From NCBI RefSeq assembly GCF_000306115.2, contig NZ_AKWX02000020.1, forward strand, positions 310,001 through 374,000: DNA of 64,000 nucleotides, in the 5' to 3' direction. Positions within the stretch are counted from its first letter, which is position 1. The number at the start of each line of letters is the position of its first letter. This document shows, in pieces, positions 49,725 to 60,357 of this stretch. The notes below the pieces were generated by a model. The model was not told the origin of the DNA, searched no databases, and worked only from the letters and a program-made list of their open reading frames with translations. Source of the stretch: Leptospira wolffii serovar Khorat str. Khorat-H2 (GTDB lineage Bacteria > Spirochaetota > Leptospiria > Leptospirales > Leptospiraceae). The position numbers and the translations under genes are program-made.

Positions 49725-51346
49725 CACTTATAGCCTTTATACAGAATCTTAAGATCTTTCAGAGGAGTTTTCTCCTTAAATTCTTCTCCTCGAGTCAAAA
49801 CGGATACGCTCCAAGTGCCCCCGGACGGAAGATTTCCTTCCCAGACCAGATCTCCTCCCAGGTAGAGGAATAGTTTCTTTTCTTTCGGACTGGCCCTAAA
49901 GGAGAATGGCCTGCCTATATCCTTATCGATATCTTTGTACTTGTAAGTAGCGATCGTCTTTCCGTCGGAAGGAAATTGGAAAACCGAAACGTTTTCCTTA
50001 CCAGCCTGCAATCCTAGAGCAAAACCGGGAAAATGAAAAGTAAACGCGACGGCTCCTTCCTTGTGGTCCACGGGAAGTAGGAAGTATCCTTCCAGTTCCA
50101 ATTCTTCCGGAACAAAAGGCAAAGAATAGGCTCCGTTCCAGCCATTGGAAAGATTCTTCTTCTTAGCGAATTCCAGACCTCTCGGACCGAAAGCGGAGAA
50201 GCCGGAATCCCCCGAAGGCTTCCAAAATTCCGGATCGGATAACACCCCTGCTCCCGAATACGGAAGAGCGATTTCGGCGACTTGATCCGGTTTTACATCT
50301 AACACGCCTTCGTAATATACTAAGGAATTATTATCCACTCCCTCTTTTACTAATTCGAGTTGGTAAGCGCCCGGAGTTAAGCTACTCCGATAGAAAGGCG
50401 TTTCTCCTTGTTTGTATCCGTCGATGGAAACGGAAAGTCCCGCCGGAACGCTGATGATTTTCGCGGATCCCAAGGTTCTATCTTCTTCCCATTCCTGAAA
50501 GAGAGAACTTTTTTTACCGGCACGAATCTGTAGAGTCCGTGTTACCGGTTTCTTTCCTTTTAATACGAATTGTATTTCTTGGATTCCCTCCAAGACGGGA
50601 ACGTTAGTTAAGGGTGTGTTGCCTAAAGACTTACCCTTCCAAAAAACTTCGGTGTCCACGGAAGAGGAGCTGATGTTTAGAGATCCTCTCAGAGATTTAT
50701 TCACGCTTTCTTTAATGACGGATAAATCCGGTTTTCTTTCCCATACAGGCACGGTAGTTTGGCGGGATTCCAAAGAAATTATACGATCCGAAGATTTCCA
50801 AAAGATTGCCTGAGTCCATGTCCCGGATTCCTCAGAGGAAACCGGTTTTTTGAAAGAAGCTTCGAACTCACCGAAAATGGAATCGTCCACCGGATCCTTG
50901 AGTTGGAAGCGGAAAGTCCAACCCGTATCGGATTCGGAAACTTTTCCGAATACCAACAGATCCACATCCTTCTTCTTTGCTTCTTCCAGAAGCGTTTCTT
51001 TGCCCGACCAAGCTTCCGCCGGAATCTTGACGCCTACGTATTTGATTTCTTTCCAGAGTAAACCGAACTCCTCGCCGAAATACGATGCCAGTTTAGGATC
51101 CACGGATTTCGGATAGGAGATCGGAGCGAATGCGATTACCGGAAGTTCATGTCCGCTTTTTCTGACCCGGTAATCCGTATCGGACTCGCGAAAGATAAAG
51201 ACGTTTGCGGATTCCCCTAATGGCCTAAAATACGGCTCCTGAACGGTAAGTGCAGGTTCGTTCAATCTTTGAACGGAAGAACAAGCGCCGACTATGATTG
51301 CTATCAGGGAGAAGAATAGAATATTACGAAATGATTTGTTCTCCAT
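49724..51346 (-). CDS. PEGA-domain lipoprotein
   Basis: 540 residues with lipobox IVGAC. Two PEGA-like repeats: LRGSLNISSSSVDTEVFWKG then KSLGNTPLTNVPVLEGIQEI, and KIISVPAGLSVSIDGYKQGE then TPFYRSSLTPGAYQLELVKE. The C-terminal 200 residues look like a lectin-like jelly-roll (GYFLLPVDHKEGAVAFTFHF). PEGA domains are found in surface and periplasmic proteins. Encoded directly upstream of the large TPR lipoprotein with overlapping stop and start. The gene pair is probably one transcript. Confidence 0.75.
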   Translation of the reverse strand: MENKSFRNILFFSLIAIIVGACSSVQRLNEPALTVQEPYFRPLGESANVFIFRESDTDYRVRKSGHELPVIAFAPISYPKSVDPKLASYFGEEFGLLWKEIKYVGVKIPAEAWSGKETLLEEAKKKDVDLLVFGKVSESDTGWTFRFQLKDPVDDSIFGEFEASFKKPVSSEESGTWTQAIFWKSSDRIISLESRQTTVPVWERKPDLSVIKESVNKSLRGSLNISSSSVDTEVFWKGKSLGNTPLTNVPVLEGIQEIQFVLKGKKPVTRTLQIRAGKKSSLFQEWEEDRTLGSAKIISVPAGLSVSIDGYKQGETPFYRSSLTPGAYQLELVKEGVDNNSLVYYEGVLDVKPDQVAEIALPYSGAGVLSDPEFWKPSGDSGFSAFGPRGLEFAKKKNLSNGWNGAYSLPFVPEELELEGYFLLPVDHKEGAVAFTFHFPGFALGLQAGKENVSVFQFPSDGKTIATYKYKDIDKDIGRPFSFRASPKEKKLFLYLGGDLVWEGNLPSGGTWSVSVLTRGEEFKEKTPLKDLKILYKGYK

Positions 51347-51486
51347 CCCGTAAAAAAATTTCTTCTATCCTGAATTAGCAAACCTTTTCCGATATCCCGG
51401 GAATCGGAATATGACAAAGAGATCATTTTTTTGTTTATCCGAAGGGAATTTAAAACAACGGGAGACAAGAAGGGGATAAAATACGA

Positions 51487-51510
51487 CGACCCCGTCGAAT
51501 AACGGGGTCG
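51487..51510 (-). terminator. terminator hairpin after the FecR lipoprotein gene
   Basis: CGACCCCGT (51487-51495) pairs with ACGGGGTCG (51502-51510) over a 6-base loop, a strong GC stem. On the minus strand the following bases are TCGTATTTTAT, a modest T-rich tail. It separates the FecR lipoprotein gene from the PEGA gene. Confidence 0.6.
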
Positions 51511-51548
51511 ATCGACTCGATTCTAAAAGCGGAAAAAGAAGAAAGGTG

Positions 51549-52478
51549 TTAGAACGTTTCCTTAGCGTTCAGTTTCAATTTTTCCTTTTGGACGTCTTGC
51601 TGAACATACTTGGTCTCATTCACCTCTTTAGCCGCTTTAGTCACTTCGTCCGCATTGGATTTACCCAATTCGCGTTTTTGCAACTGAGTGCGGGCTTCTT
51701 CCACGGTTGAGGCCGAGCTGAGGATTCTCAACTCTTCGCTGGAAGATTTGAGTTCATCTACAAGATTATTATATTCTAAAACATCGTTCTTTTTGAGGAC
51801 GATCAGTCCTTTCAATTCCTTCACGGATTCCGGACGCAAAGAAAGAATCAATTTCTCGGTGAGTCTTTGGTTCTTTTTAAGAGTCAGCTCTCTGTTCTTC
51901 TCCAGAACGATCTCTTCGGAATCGTCTCCCACTTTGGAAACTGCCACAGAGCCTTCCAATACCGCAAATTTAACATCGCAGTGCTGCTCAGCACAGGTGG
52001 TTTTGCCTCCCGAAGGATTTTCCACGGAAGTCAGGAAGGTGGTTCCGCGAACCCCCGCTAAAGCGGTAGGAGTTACTACACGGAAGTTGGAGTTCTTTTG
52101 CTCCTTACGAACCAAAGTTACGATCTTTCCGTAATTCAGGTTCACTTTTACGTCGGCACCTTCTTCGCTAACGAGAGCGGCAACGGAAACCTCGCTTTCT
52201 TTAGAGATCTTGACCAGACCGCTATTAGCGACCATGATCTCCACGGATCCGTTTTTGCCAGTTAGAATGGTATCTTCCGGATTGATGGATTGTCCAAATT
52301 CGGCTTTCTTTTCGCCTTCTGCGGACTGAATCCTAACGTCTCCGTTGATCCATACGATTTTAGCCTTCGCATCTACTGCATCGGCTTTTACTTGGTCTCC
52401 ACTGGTCTTAGGGCTACAAGCCGCTAAAGCAAAAGCCAGTGAAGTTACAAAAATAAGAATGTTCTTGGGTTGAAACAT
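51549..52478 (-). CDS. FecR-domain lipoprotein
   Basis: 309 residues. Lipobox ALAAC (Cys about 21), then a FecR-type beta domain: AKIVWINGDVRIQSAEGEKK, TILTGKNGSVEIMVANSGLV, VNLNYGKIVTLVRKEQKNSN, FRVVTPTALAGVRGTTFLTS. That region is followed by a helical C-terminus (KELKGLIVLKKNDVLEYNNL and similar, then EARTQLQKRELGKSNADEVT). FecR-type domains occur in periplasmic signalling and structural proteins. No associated sigma factor lies beside it here, unlike the 23674 gene. Probably periplasmic-facing. Confidence 0.8.
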   Translation of the reverse strand: MFQPKNILIFVTSLAFALAACSPKTSGDQVKADAVDAKAKIVWINGDVRIQSAEGEKKAEFGQSINPEDTILTGKNGSVEIMVANSGLVKISKESEVSVAALVSEEGADVKVNLNYGKIVTLVRKEQKNSNFRVVTPTALAGVRGTTFLTSVENPSGGKTTCAEQHCDVKFAVLEGSVAVSKVGDDSEEIVLEKNRELTLKKNQRLTEKLILSLRPESVKELKGLIVLKKNDVLEYNNLVDELKSSSEELRILSSASTVEEARTQLQKRELGKSNADEVTKAAKEVNETKYVQQDVQKEKLKLNAKETF

Positions 52479-52589
52479 AGGATTTCCCCGCTTTTAAAGT
52501 TTAAGAATGCTCTAAAGATAACAATCCAACAAGGATTTTTTTACCAAATCGTCGGTTTATCCTTTTTTCTCAAGGGATTTGGGGCTTTC

Positions 52590-52607
52590 TTGGAAAAAAA
52601 TTTCCAA
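52590..52607 (-). terminator. possible hairpin after the 52681 gene
   Basis: TTGGAAA and TTTCCAA separated by AAAA form a perfect 7-bp hairpin in the gap between the HD-like gene and the FecR lipoprotein gene. A second inverted repeat AAAACTAA/TTAGTTTT lies at 52643-52668. Neither has a typical T-run, so termination is only possible. Confidence 0.3.
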
Positions 52608-52680
52608 AAAATGTCTGTTTGGCAGCCGGTCTATTTTTTATAAAAACTAATACTTATTGGTTAGTTTTGAAGAACGGATT

Positions 52681-53997
52681 CTATTTCTTTTCGACCTTTT
52701 TAGGCTCTATGTCCGGGAGCAGATCCAATTCCTCCTCTAATCTGCATTTCGGATAATGATCAGCGTTCAGACTAGATCCTACCCAACCAAACGCGTCCTG
52801 GGAGGATATTACGTGTATGTCCCAACCTTGCACAATATTAGGGCAATCCCATACCTTATTCTTACAAAGAACCTGACTTGCTTTAGGTTTCGGGTAAGCC
52901 CAGGCGGCCGGAGGATGCAGGCATTGCATTTCCACCTCGGCTAATTTTCTCATTCTCTTCACATTCTCTTCGAACTGTTTGAATAGATTGACTAGGGGAT
53001 TGGCAAGGACCTCGTTAAAATATCCCCGAGTGGTATTATAGGCCAGGAAGTAGACTAACTCTTCCATTACGTATTCTTTATCATGCGCAAAGGAACTTAC
53101 GGTATGGATATAGCGAGCGATCTTTAACGAATCGGTAAGTAATTCCCTCAGAACGTCTTCGGATTTATCAGGTAAGCCCGCGTCATCCTCGTCTTCCTGG
53201 TTTCCCGCATCGCTTTCTCCATCATCCACCATTAGGTCGGCAAAAAAGGATTCGTCCGGATTTTCCCCCTCTCCTTTTTTTCCTCCTCCGGCGGTAACTT
53301 CCGTATTGTCTTGGAGCCCCAAAGGCACATGATTCGAAGCTGCGGAACATACGAATTCGGGAAGATCCAATTTCTGCATGAAATTGGCGCATTGCTTGGC
53401 GATTCTAGTTTTTTCCGTATCGTCCGGAAAGGGACGATTCCAATGATCTCCGGTCACTCTTGCGATATCCATAAAAATGCCGCCAAGAAAAGAATAGCGA
53501 CGAAGCATTTTGTATTTAAGGGCGTCGGGAATCATAACGATTCCGAGAGCGAGTAATCCTAGTTCGCAGATATGCTTGAAAAAGTTCGGGTTGGTTTCGT
53601 AGACCTTGAACAAAGATAGAAGATGTTTTCGATTCGAAAGAGAGTTCCGGATAATTCCCTTAAAATTAAAGGTATTTTCCTCATACATATATTTTAAGAA
53701 TTTCTTATCTGTCTGCTTGAGCTGGTATACGATCTTTTCGGTGAGTTTATCCTGGATCTGACCGGTCAGTTCCTTAGTGAGTTTGATTTTGAACTCGGGC
53801 GTATATTGTCCCTTAATTTCCTTAAGCCTAGCCAAGGCGGATTCTTTGACCTGGACCTCCTCCTTAACCAGAATATTGCCGCTATTGTCCTCGATCGGAT
53901 TCAAAAAGCGCAGCATATTTCCCGCATTATAGTCCCGCACAAACGCGAGTACGTCTTCGATGGAATTGAATTCTATCGACTTAGGGTTTACTTTCAT
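52681..53997 (-). CDS. hypothetical protein, probable degenerate HD-related fold
   Basis: 438 residues. The N-terminus ([20 protein letters not shown] then [20 protein letters not shown]) resembles the N-terminal module of the two HD-GYP-like paralogues ([12 protein letters not shown]...). A central helical region contains [15 protein letters not shown] at the place of HD and later [16 protein letters not shown], reminiscent of the HHxxxDG region, but no catalytic pair is complete. An acidic linker ([20 protein letters not shown]) follows, then a Cys-containing C-terminus. No firm family; the relation to the paralogues is inference. Confidence 0.5.
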   Translation of the reverse strand: MKVNPKSIEFNSIEDVLAFVRDYNAGNMLRFLNPIEDNSGNILVKEEVQVKESALARLKEIKGQYTPEFKIKLTKELTGQIQDKLTEKIVYQLKQTDKKFLKYMYEENTFNFKGIIRNSLSNRKHLLSLFKVYETNPNFFKHICELGLLALGIVMIPDALKYKMLRRYSFLGGIFMDIARVTGDHWNRPFPDDTEKTRIAKQCANFMQKLDLPEFVCSAASNHVPLGLQDNTEVTAGGGKKGEGENPDESFFADLMVDDGESDAGNQEDEDDAGLPDKSEDVLRELLTDSLKIARYIHTVSSFAHDKEYVMEELVYFLAYNTTRGYFNEVLANPLVNLFKQFEENVKRMRKLAEVEMQCLHPPAAWAYPKPKASQVLCKNKVWDCPNIVQGWDIHVISSQDAFGWVGSSLNADHYPKCRLEEELDLLPDIEPKKVEKK

Positions 53998-54949
53998 TCT
54001 TTAAATGGTCCCTGCGAGTGATTCTAAACGGATTTTCCAAGCTGGCAAGCATAGATTCCAGGCTCTTCTTCCTCTCTAGCGACAAAACGGATTGCCGACT
54101 CAAAGCCGATGCCATACTGCAACCGGGGCCGGCATCGCAACAATCGGAAACGTCGCATAACTCTTTAAACTTTCCGAGCTCGGGAAAACTTTCCATTATT
54201 TTTCCCCGAGAAAGATGCAATATACCCCATTCCTTAATTCCGGGGGAATCAATTAACACAATATTATGATCCAGCATCAGAAAATTCGAATTGGTAGTGG
54301 TATGCTTTCCCTTGCTTGTGGAGAGACTTACCTGGGAGGTCTTCTGCATCTCCTTATCGGATAAGACGTTTACAAGACTAGATTTTCCGACGCCTGAATT
54401 TCCTACGAGGTATGTCGTTTTGGAAGAAAACTTCGAAATCAGCTCTTTTAGACCTTGGCCGGTTCGGCAGGAAACCACTAATACGTCGTAGCCTAGATCG
54501 GTGTAGGTTTTTGTCCGACTAAGTATCGTTTCTTGGTCCACCAAATCCGACTTCGTAAATACGATCAGAGGAGATACCTCGGCGGTATAGACGGCAGCCA
54601 AACAACGATCCAAAAATCCGTCCTTGGTTTCCGGTTCCTTGAGAGAAGCAAGCACGGCTACCTGGTCCACATTAGAGCAGAGAACCTGGGCGTCGCCCTC
54701 CTTGCTTTTGCGTAGAATTTCATTCCTACGGGGAAGCCTTTCCTCGATGGCCCATTCTCCTCCCGATTCCATGGCTTGGACCAGATCTCCCACCACAAAC
54801 GGATGCCGTTCCGATGCGGAGATGGTTCTCAAACGACCCCGTAAGACCGCGCGTACCCTCCCTCTCTCGGGAGAATACAAATCGTAGAAAGCACCGAAGA
54901 CTCGGGCTATCGTAAAAAACTCCTTTACTGGAATAGATGACATTGACAT
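53981..54949 (-). CDS. rsgA: ribosome small-subunit maturation GTPase RsgA
   Basis: 322 residues. OB-fold N-terminus, then a circularly permuted GTPase with G4 (FTKSDL) before G1 (GNSGVGKSS) and G3 (DSPGI). The C-terminal zinc region reads [13 protein letters not shown]: the usual C-x4-C-x-H-x5-C has a Cys or Asp where the His is expected. RsgA aids 30S maturation. The end overlaps the start of the 52681-53997 gene by 17 bases on the same strand. Zn-ligand change is seen directly; effect unknown. Confidence 0.9.
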   Translation of the reverse strand: MSMSSIPVKEFFTIARVFGAFYDLYSPERGRVRAVLRGRLRTISASERHPFVVGDLVQAMESGGEWAIEERLPRRNEILRKSKEGDAQVLCSNVDQVAVLASLKEPETKDGFLDRCLAAVYTAEVSPLIVFTKSDLVDQETILSRTKTYTDLGYDVLVVSCRTGQGLKELISKFSSKTTYLVGNSGVGKSSLVNVLSDKEMQKTSQVSLSTSKGKHTTTNSNFLMLDHNIVLIDSPGIKEWGILHLSRGKIMESFPELGKFKELCDVSDCCDAGPGCSMASALSRQSVLSLERKKSLESMLASLENPFRITRRDHLKNESKP

Positions 54950-54976
54950 TCTTAAGCCTAATTTTACGGGCTAGCG

Positions 54977-56800
54977 ATGAAAATCATACGCAAATTCGGA
55001 CCTATTTTCGGTCTTGTTTTAGCCGCATTTCTCCTGCAATCGGCTTTGATACTCGCATTGGATCTGCGATCGCTAGATCCGGATCGTATCTCGGCCTTAT
55101 GGATCAGTCTTCCTTTTACTACTCTGGGTGCCATCTTCGTTTGGATCTGGTTTAATAAATTCGGAGAAGAATGGACTCTCTCATCCACTTTATCCAAGTT
55201 AACGGTTAAAGACCAGGAGTACGTGAAGTATCTTTCTTCCCTGGATAAATTCAAAAGCGATCTAATCGCGACAAATATTACCGATAGTGTCTGCGAGAAA
55301 ATCGTAAAATTTCTCCCGAACATCGTGGATCCGGAAAGGGCGAAGATCTATCTTTGGAGAGAGGATCTGGGAAAGTTTTGCCCTTATCCCAACCAGGAAG
55401 GAGAGGATCATTTTTATATTTTCGATCCGTTCCTACTCTGGATCACGGAACATGATCGGATCTTTTATTCGGAAGAATTTCTGGAAAATGCGAAGTACCT
55501 CCAGATTCGCGAACACGCTCTCACATTCTCCACCAAAACCAAGGCGGAACTACTCGTCCCCTTTATCCTAAACCGAAGCCTTCTTGGCATGCTCGTGCTC
55601 GGCCCCAAAAAGGACGGAAAGAAATATACGCACTCCGAGTTGGATAAATTAAACGAGCTCCGATCCGTTTCGGTGATGTCCCTATCCAATTCTATTTTCT
55701 ACGAAAGACTTATAGAACTCACCGAGACTCTCGAAGAAAAAGTACGACATAGGACGAGAGAATTGGAGAATGCGCAATCCCAATTGATCATGTCCGAAAA
55801 AATGGCCTCCCTCGGAACCATGGTGGCGGGTATAGCCCATGAGATCAACACCCCAGCGGGAGTGATCAACGGTTCGGCTCATAATCTGGAATCGAATATG
55901 AATTATATCGTTAAGAATGTATTCGAGATCGTTAAGTTCGCCAGAAACAAGAAGTTAAGAAAATCCTTCGAGGTGGCTCTTCTTCATATTCTTAGAGAGA
56001 GAAAGAAAAGCCAGGTTATGGAATCCAAAGATAAATTCCGAATCAAAAAGGACCTTCGCGAAGAGATGTTAAGCATGGGCGTGGATCCCGGCTTATCGGG
56101 AGAAGTGGCTTCCTTTCTTATCGAAGGGGACATTATGGATGTACGGAAGTACATTTACGAAGTCTTACTTCAAGGAGACAAATCCGGTTACGAGATCCTT
56201 AAACACGCATCCAATACTAGTAGAAACATTAAGAATATAAAATATTCGATCACAAATATCGTTCGAATCGTAAAAGCACTCAAATATTACTCCCATCTAG
56301 ACCAAAGCAAACTATTCACCAGTGCCGACCTGATCGAGGGAATCGAAAATACGTTGGTCATCATGAACAACCAACTGAAATACGGAGTGGAACTTAAGAA
56401 GAATTTTTCTCCGATACCGAAGGTAGTATGTAACCCGGACGAGCTGAACCAGGTATGGACCAATCTTATCCAAAATGCGAACCAAGCCATTCGAGGCCAA
56501 GGAGTCATCGAACTCTCCGTATTTCCCGCAGGAGATAAAGTGATCATAGAAGTCCAAGACGACGGCCCGGGAATCAATCCCGCGATCAAGGACAGGATCT
56601 GGGATCCGTTTTTCACTACCAAAGACCAAGGGGAAGGATCCGGATTGGGCTTGGGTATCGTTAAAGGTATTTTAGAAAAACATAAAGGCAAGATTACCGT
56701 AGATTCTGTCCCCGGTAAGACCGTATTCAGAGTGGAAATACCTTTAAGACCTCCAGAGCCGGGATCGGAATCGAATTCCGCGGAGAAGCCGGCTGTATGA
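54977..56800 (+). CDS. membrane sensor histidine kinase
   Basis: 607 residues. Two membrane segments at the N-terminus ([17 protein letters not shown] and [19 protein letters not shown]), a GAF-like sensor (about 90-240), a coiled coil, then HisKA-type dimerisation with H288 in [16 protein letters not shown]-box [10 protein letters not shown]1 DDGPGI and G2 GSGLGLGIV. The ATPase end is complete. An insert of about 100 helical residues lies between the H-box and the N-box. The partner response regulator is not in the window. The end overlaps the ATL gene by four bases. Confidence 0.88.
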   Translation: MKIIRKFGPIFGLVLAAFLLQSALILALDLRSLDPDRISALWISLPFTTLGAIFVWIWFNKFGEEWTLSSTLSKLTVKDQEYVKYLSSLDKFKSDLIATNITDSVCEKIVKFLPNIVDPERAKIYLWREDLGKFCPYPNQEGEDHFYIFDPFLLWITEHDRIFYSEEFLENAKYLQIREHALTFSTKTKAELLVPFILNRSLLGMLVLGPKKDGKKYTHSELDKLNELRSVSVMSLSNSIFYERLIELTETLEEKVRHRTRELENAQSQLIMSEKMASLGTMVAGIAHEINTPAGVINGSAHNLESNMNYIVKNVFEIVKFARNKKLRKSFEVALLHILRERKKSQVMESKDKFRIKKDLREEMLSMGVDPGLSGEVASFLIEGDIMDVRKYIYEVLLQGDKSGYEILKHASNTSRNIKNIKYSITNIVRIVKALKYYSHLDQSKLFTSADLIEGIENTLVIMNNQLKYGVELKKNFSPIPKVVCNPDELNQVWTNLIQNANQAIRGQGVIELSVFPAGDKVIIEVQDDGPGINPAIKDRIWDPFFTTKDQGEGSGLGLGIVKGILEKHKGKITVDSVPGKTVFRVEIPLRPPEPGSESNSAEKPAV

Positions 56801-57147
56801 AAGGGATTCCTAAGAAAAAAACGAAGCCAGTCGTTCGAGAAAACTTCTATGACTTAGTATTTCGGATCGTCAAAAAAGTACCTAAAGGAAGGGTCACAAG
56901 CTACGGAAGGATCGCGGTCCTCGTCGGCAAACCTAGAGCGTCGAGAGCCGTAGGTTACGCGCTGAATTCCCTAAAAAAGGGACAGGAACAGCAAGTCCCC
57001 TGGCAGAGAGTCATCAATAGCCAGGGGAAGATTTCCTTCCGAGGGGATACCCGAAGAGCCATTCTTCAGAAAAAACTTCTAGAGTCGGAAGGAGTGAAAT
57101 TCTCCAAAGAAGAAATAGTGGATTGGAATCTCTTCGGCTGGCCGTAA
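56797..57147 (+). CDS. alkyltransferase-like (ATL) protein
   Basis: 116 residues. The MGMT fold is visible ([34 protein letters not shown]), but the catalytic PCHR is replaced by PWQRV (P68-V72), Trp in the Cys position, the mark of ATL proteins. These bind O6-alkylguanine without repairing it and hand it to nucleotide-excision repair. The first four bases overlap the histidine kinase stop, so the gene is translated with the kinase; a functional link is not obvious. Confidence 0.88.
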   Translation: MKGIPKKKTKPVVRENFYDLVFRIVKKVPKGRVTSYGRIAVLVGKPRASRAVGYALNSLKKGQEQQVPWQRVINSQGKISFRGDTRRAILQKKLLESEGVKFSKEEIVDWNLFGWP

Positions 57148-57166
57148 TCTTGTCCGAGAGGTCCTA

Positions 57167-57964
57167 GTGTCCAAGCCAGTAGTAGTCACTATCGCGGGTT
57201 CCGATTCCGGAGGAGGTGCCGGAATCCAAGCGGATTTAAAAACTTTTAACGCTACCGATTCTTTCGGAGCTTCCGTTTTAACTTGTTTGACCGCCCAGAA
57301 TCCGGACGGGGTAACGGGAATTCTAGAGGTGGACTCCGACTTCTTGGAAAAGCAGATCCACGCCGTGTTCTCCTATTTTCCGATTCGCGCTGTGAAGACC
57401 GGAATGCTTTTCTCCGAGAAATTGATTCGGACCATTGCTTCTTTATTAAAAGAATATAAATCCGGATCGGAATTTCATTTGGTTCTGGATCCGGTCATGG
57501 TTGCCACAAGCGGGGCAAAGCTGCTGCAGGATGATGCAATCTCTTCCCTTATTTCCGAATTGATTCCGCTTGCAGGCCTTATCACTCCTAATCTGGACGA
57601 GGCGGTGATCTTAGGAGCGGAGAAAGTAAACGAACCTGGAAAAATGAAACCTGCGGCGATTTCTCTATCTAAAAAACTGAATGTACCCGTTTTGTTAAAG
57701 GGCGGGCATCTCAAAAATGCAAAGGAAGCTTTGGATGTTTTAGCCTTTCCAAACGGTGAAAACAGGGAATATTCCAGGCCTTTTGTGGAAGACTTCAATC
57801 CTCACGGAACAGGTTGCACTTACTCTTCCGCGATTGCCTCCTACTGGGCCCAAGGGAATTCTCTCCCGGAAGCGGTGGAGAAAGCGAGGGACTTCCTTCA
57901 TAGGGCGATTCTTCAATCCTATTCAGCCGGAAAGACCAAGACTCTAAATCACAATCCTCTCTAA
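57167..57964 (+). CDS. thiD: hydroxymethylpyrimidine (phosphate) kinase
   Basis: 265 residues with GTG start. [18 protein letters not shown] at the N-terminus, [41 protein letters not shown], and the catalytic [12 protein letters not shown] region. ThiD phosphorylates HMP and HMP-P for thiamin synthesis. No other thi gene is near. It follows the ATL gene by 20 bases on the same strand. Confidence 0.95.
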   Translation: MSKPVVVTIAGSDSGGGAGIQADLKTFNATDSFGASVLTCLTAQNPDGVTGILEVDSDFLEKQIHAVFSYFPIRAVKTGMLFSEKLIRTIASLLKEYKSGSEFHLVLDPVMVATSGAKLLQDDAISSLISELIPLAGLITPNLDEAVILGAEKVNEPGKMKPAAISLSKKLNVPVLLKGGHLKNAKEALDVLAFPNGENREYSRPFVEDFNPHGTGCTYSSAIASYWAQGNSLPEAVEKARDFLHRAILQSYSAGKTKTLNHNPL

Positions 57965-57973
57965 ATAGAGAAT

Positions 57974-59782
57974 TTATCTATTCAGAGTCTCCTTCGAAGC
58001 CGCCTCCAAGATTTCGAGGGGAAGAGACCCTTTTCCCAATACGAATCCGTGGTATTCCTTGATATCGAAGGCATTCCCTTTCGCGGCTTTCCATTCTTCT
58101 CTCATCTTTAAGAAGGACATCATTCCGATTTTGTAGGAACAAGCTTGTCCCGGATATACGATGTATCTTTCTATCTCGGAGGCCACTTCTTTTGGCCCCA
58201 TGCCGGTATTCTCACCCATATATCGTATCGCTTGGTCGCGACTCCATCTCTTATAATGGATACCGGTATCCACGACGAGGCGAACCGCTCTGAATAACTC
58301 CGCCTGGAGTCTTCCCAAATCTATATAAGGATCCGAATAATAATCGTAATCTTTGGCTAATCTCTCGGCATACAAGGCCCAACCTTCCGCGAAAGCGGTG
58401 AAATGAGTCGTTCTAAGTTTTCTAGGAGCGGAGGTAAGCTCTTGGGACCATGCGATCTGCAAATGGTGACCGGGAATCGATTCATGATATGTTAATGTGT
58501 TCATTCCGAATTTCGGAATTTCCTTCAAATCTCGTAAATTTGCGTAGAATACACCGGGGCGCTTTCCGTCCAGACTAGGCTCTTCATAATAGGCTCCTGC
58601 CGATCCAGCCTGCTTGAATTCCGGAACCCTTTCCACTTCCACTTTCGCCCTCGGCCATTCCGGAAACAATGGTTTGGATTTTTCGATGGAATCCGTTAAG
58701 ATTTTCTTATATGCTTGGATTACTTCATCTTTGCTTTCCGGCTTATCCGGAAATTGAAACTCGGGTTTTTTCCGCAGCTCTTGCATTACGTTCGGAATAC
58801 TCCCCCCTTTGATTCCGACGGACTCGAAAATGGATCTCATTTCGGCTTGGATTCTGGATACTTCGTTCAATCCGATCGTATGAACGTCCTCCGGACTCAA
58901 AGAAGTCGTCGTATGATATTTTAGAACATGCGCGTAGAAGCCGTCTCCATCGGGAAGCTTCCATACGCCGGCCTTATCGTTCGTTTGTTTCTTTTGCCTA
59001 TCTAAGAAGGATTCGAGTTTGGAATATGCCGGGTAAATGGATTCCGAGATGATCTTCTTAGTTTCTTCTAAATAGGTTTTCTTATCCTCCGCGGTTATTT
59101 CCTCGGTCTTATCCAGCTTTTTTAGAAAACTTTTATATAAGAGATTTTCTTCCGGATTCTTAACGCGAAAGTTTTGTAATTCCTCTATCACTCTCTTTAG
59201 AATGAAATCTGGAGGAACGACTCCTTGCTCTTCTCTGATTTCTAGACCCTTCAGGACCTGATCTATTTTCACGGATATTCCGTTCAGACGAGAAATATAC
59301 GCATCCGCGTCTTCCTTGTCGGCGACTATATGCAAACTTGCCAGAAAAGAAGGGATATGATTCTGAACTCCGAACAGTTGGTTGACCGGATAATAATGAT
59401 AGATGTATTTTTCCCCTTCCGCGGCCATAGAGAGATCCCATTCAATCGCTCGATAATAAATCCGATCCTGCTCGTTCAGATTCGAAGGATCATAACTCCT
59501 CAACACTTCCAATTGCCGCTTCGCCTTATCCGCCCTTTCCATTTCTTTTTCGGGAGAAGAGTCCGACCATTTGCGATTATGAGAACGAATGCCCCAAGAA
59601 TCCAAAATCCGCAGCGAAGTAAGGGTTTCCGGATCGTCCAAAACGTTTTCCCAGAATATTTTTTCATAATACAAGCCTAGGGTAAACGGACGGAAATAGA
59701 TCGTATGCCAGACTATAAAAGCGAATACTAATATAAAGACCGGAAGAGAATAGATTAGGATCCTGATCGCTCTTTTCAACAC
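57974..59782 (-). CDS. DUF885 metallopeptidase-like protein
   Basis: 602 residues with an N-terminal membrane segment (IRILIYSLPVFILVFAFIVW). A long helical protein with the DUF885 motif LTYHESIPGHHLQIAW (HESIPGHH) at about 422-437, a zinc-binding HExxGHH variant, and EGWALYAERL after it. Related to carboxypeptidase-like enzymes; anchored in the inner membrane facing the periplasm by prediction. Substrate unknown. Convergent with thiD. Confidence 0.85.
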   Translation of the reverse strand: MLKRAIRILIYSLPVFILVFAFIVWHTIYFRPFTLGLYYEKIFWENVLDDPETLTSLRILDSWGIRSHNRKWSDSSPEKEMERADKAKRQLEVLRSYDPSNLNEQDRIYYRAIEWDLSMAAEGEKYIYHYYPVNQLFGVQNHIPSFLASLHIVADKEDADAYISRLNGISVKIDQVLKGLEIREEQGVVPPDFILKRVIEELQNFRVKNPEENLLYKSFLKKLDKTEEITAEDKKTYLEETKKIISESIYPAYSKLESFLDRQKKQTNDKAGVWKLPDGDGFYAHVLKYHTTTSLSPEDVHTIGLNEVSRIQAEMRSIFESVGIKGGSIPNVMQELRKKPEFQFPDKPESKDEVIQAYKKILTDSIEKSKPLFPEWPRAKVEVERVPEFKQAGSAGAYYEEPSLDGKRPGVFYANLRDLKEIPKFGMNTLTYHESIPGHHLQIAWSQELTSAPRKLRTTHFTAFAEGWALYAERLAKDYDYYSDPYIDLGRLQAELFRAVRLVVDTGIHYKRWSRDQAIRYMGENTGMGPKEVASEIERYIVYPGQACSYKIGMMSFLKMREEWKAAKGNAFDIKEYHGFVLGKGSLPLEILEAASKETLNR

Positions 59783-59804
59783 GGAGAAAACTCCTTAGGA
59801 GAAT

Positions 59805-60347
59805 TTAGAAGAGTGGAATAAGTACTTTGGATAAGAATAAAAGAATGAGACTCCAAATCGCCGAAGCCGACGCCGCAAAAGCCAGGGAATTCGCCCAGTC
59901 CAATAGAGGAACGCAAACGAATAGAAACATCCCGAGATAGGAATATGCACGATTTTGCACGTATAATGTCTTCTGCCATTCGAAGAAACCTTGTCGGAAG
60001 TCCTTTGCCTCTCCCTTCGCCTTATGTAGAAAGATCCATTCCGATATGAAACCGAACACGGCAAACAACAGAAAGAATCCGGAAATAAAAGGAATCCAAG
60101 ACCATTCCGGAAGAATTTCCGGATAAGCGATTTTCAAAATGGGAAAGGATAAAGAGATTAAAACCGAAAAGGGAAATAGAAATACTCTCCGAAAAATCCG
60201 ACTCTCGGAGAGATATTGGAAAAAAGGAACCCTACCCGGCATCTGATGCGAACCGCAGAAAAGGCATTTTTCCGAATCCGCCAATATGGAAGAGCCGCAG
60301 TTCCTGCAGCGGACCTGCTTCTTTATCTCTTCCATAGTTTCAGACAC
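59805..60347 (-). CDS. zinc-ribbon membrane protein
   Basis: 180 residues. A four-Cys ribbon CRNCGSSILADSEKCLFCGS at about 14-33, then four hydrophobic segments (FPFSVLISLSFPILKIAY and others). Looks like a small polytopic protein of unknown role. The start is at ATG 60347 (MSETMEEIKKQVRCRN). It lies 10 bases downstream of the VKOR-DsbA gene, so it is likely co-transcribed. Confidence 0.7.
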   Translation of the reverse strand: MSETMEEIKKQVRCRNCGSSILADSEKCLFCGSHQMPGRVPFFQYLSESRIFRRVFLFPFSVLISLSFPILKIAYPEILPEWSWIPFISGFFLLFAVFGFISEWIFLHKAKGEAKDFRQGFFEWQKTLYVQNRAYSYLGMFLFVCVPLLDWANSLAFAASASAIWSLILLFLSKVLIPLF

Positions 60348-60357
60348 CGAACTTACC

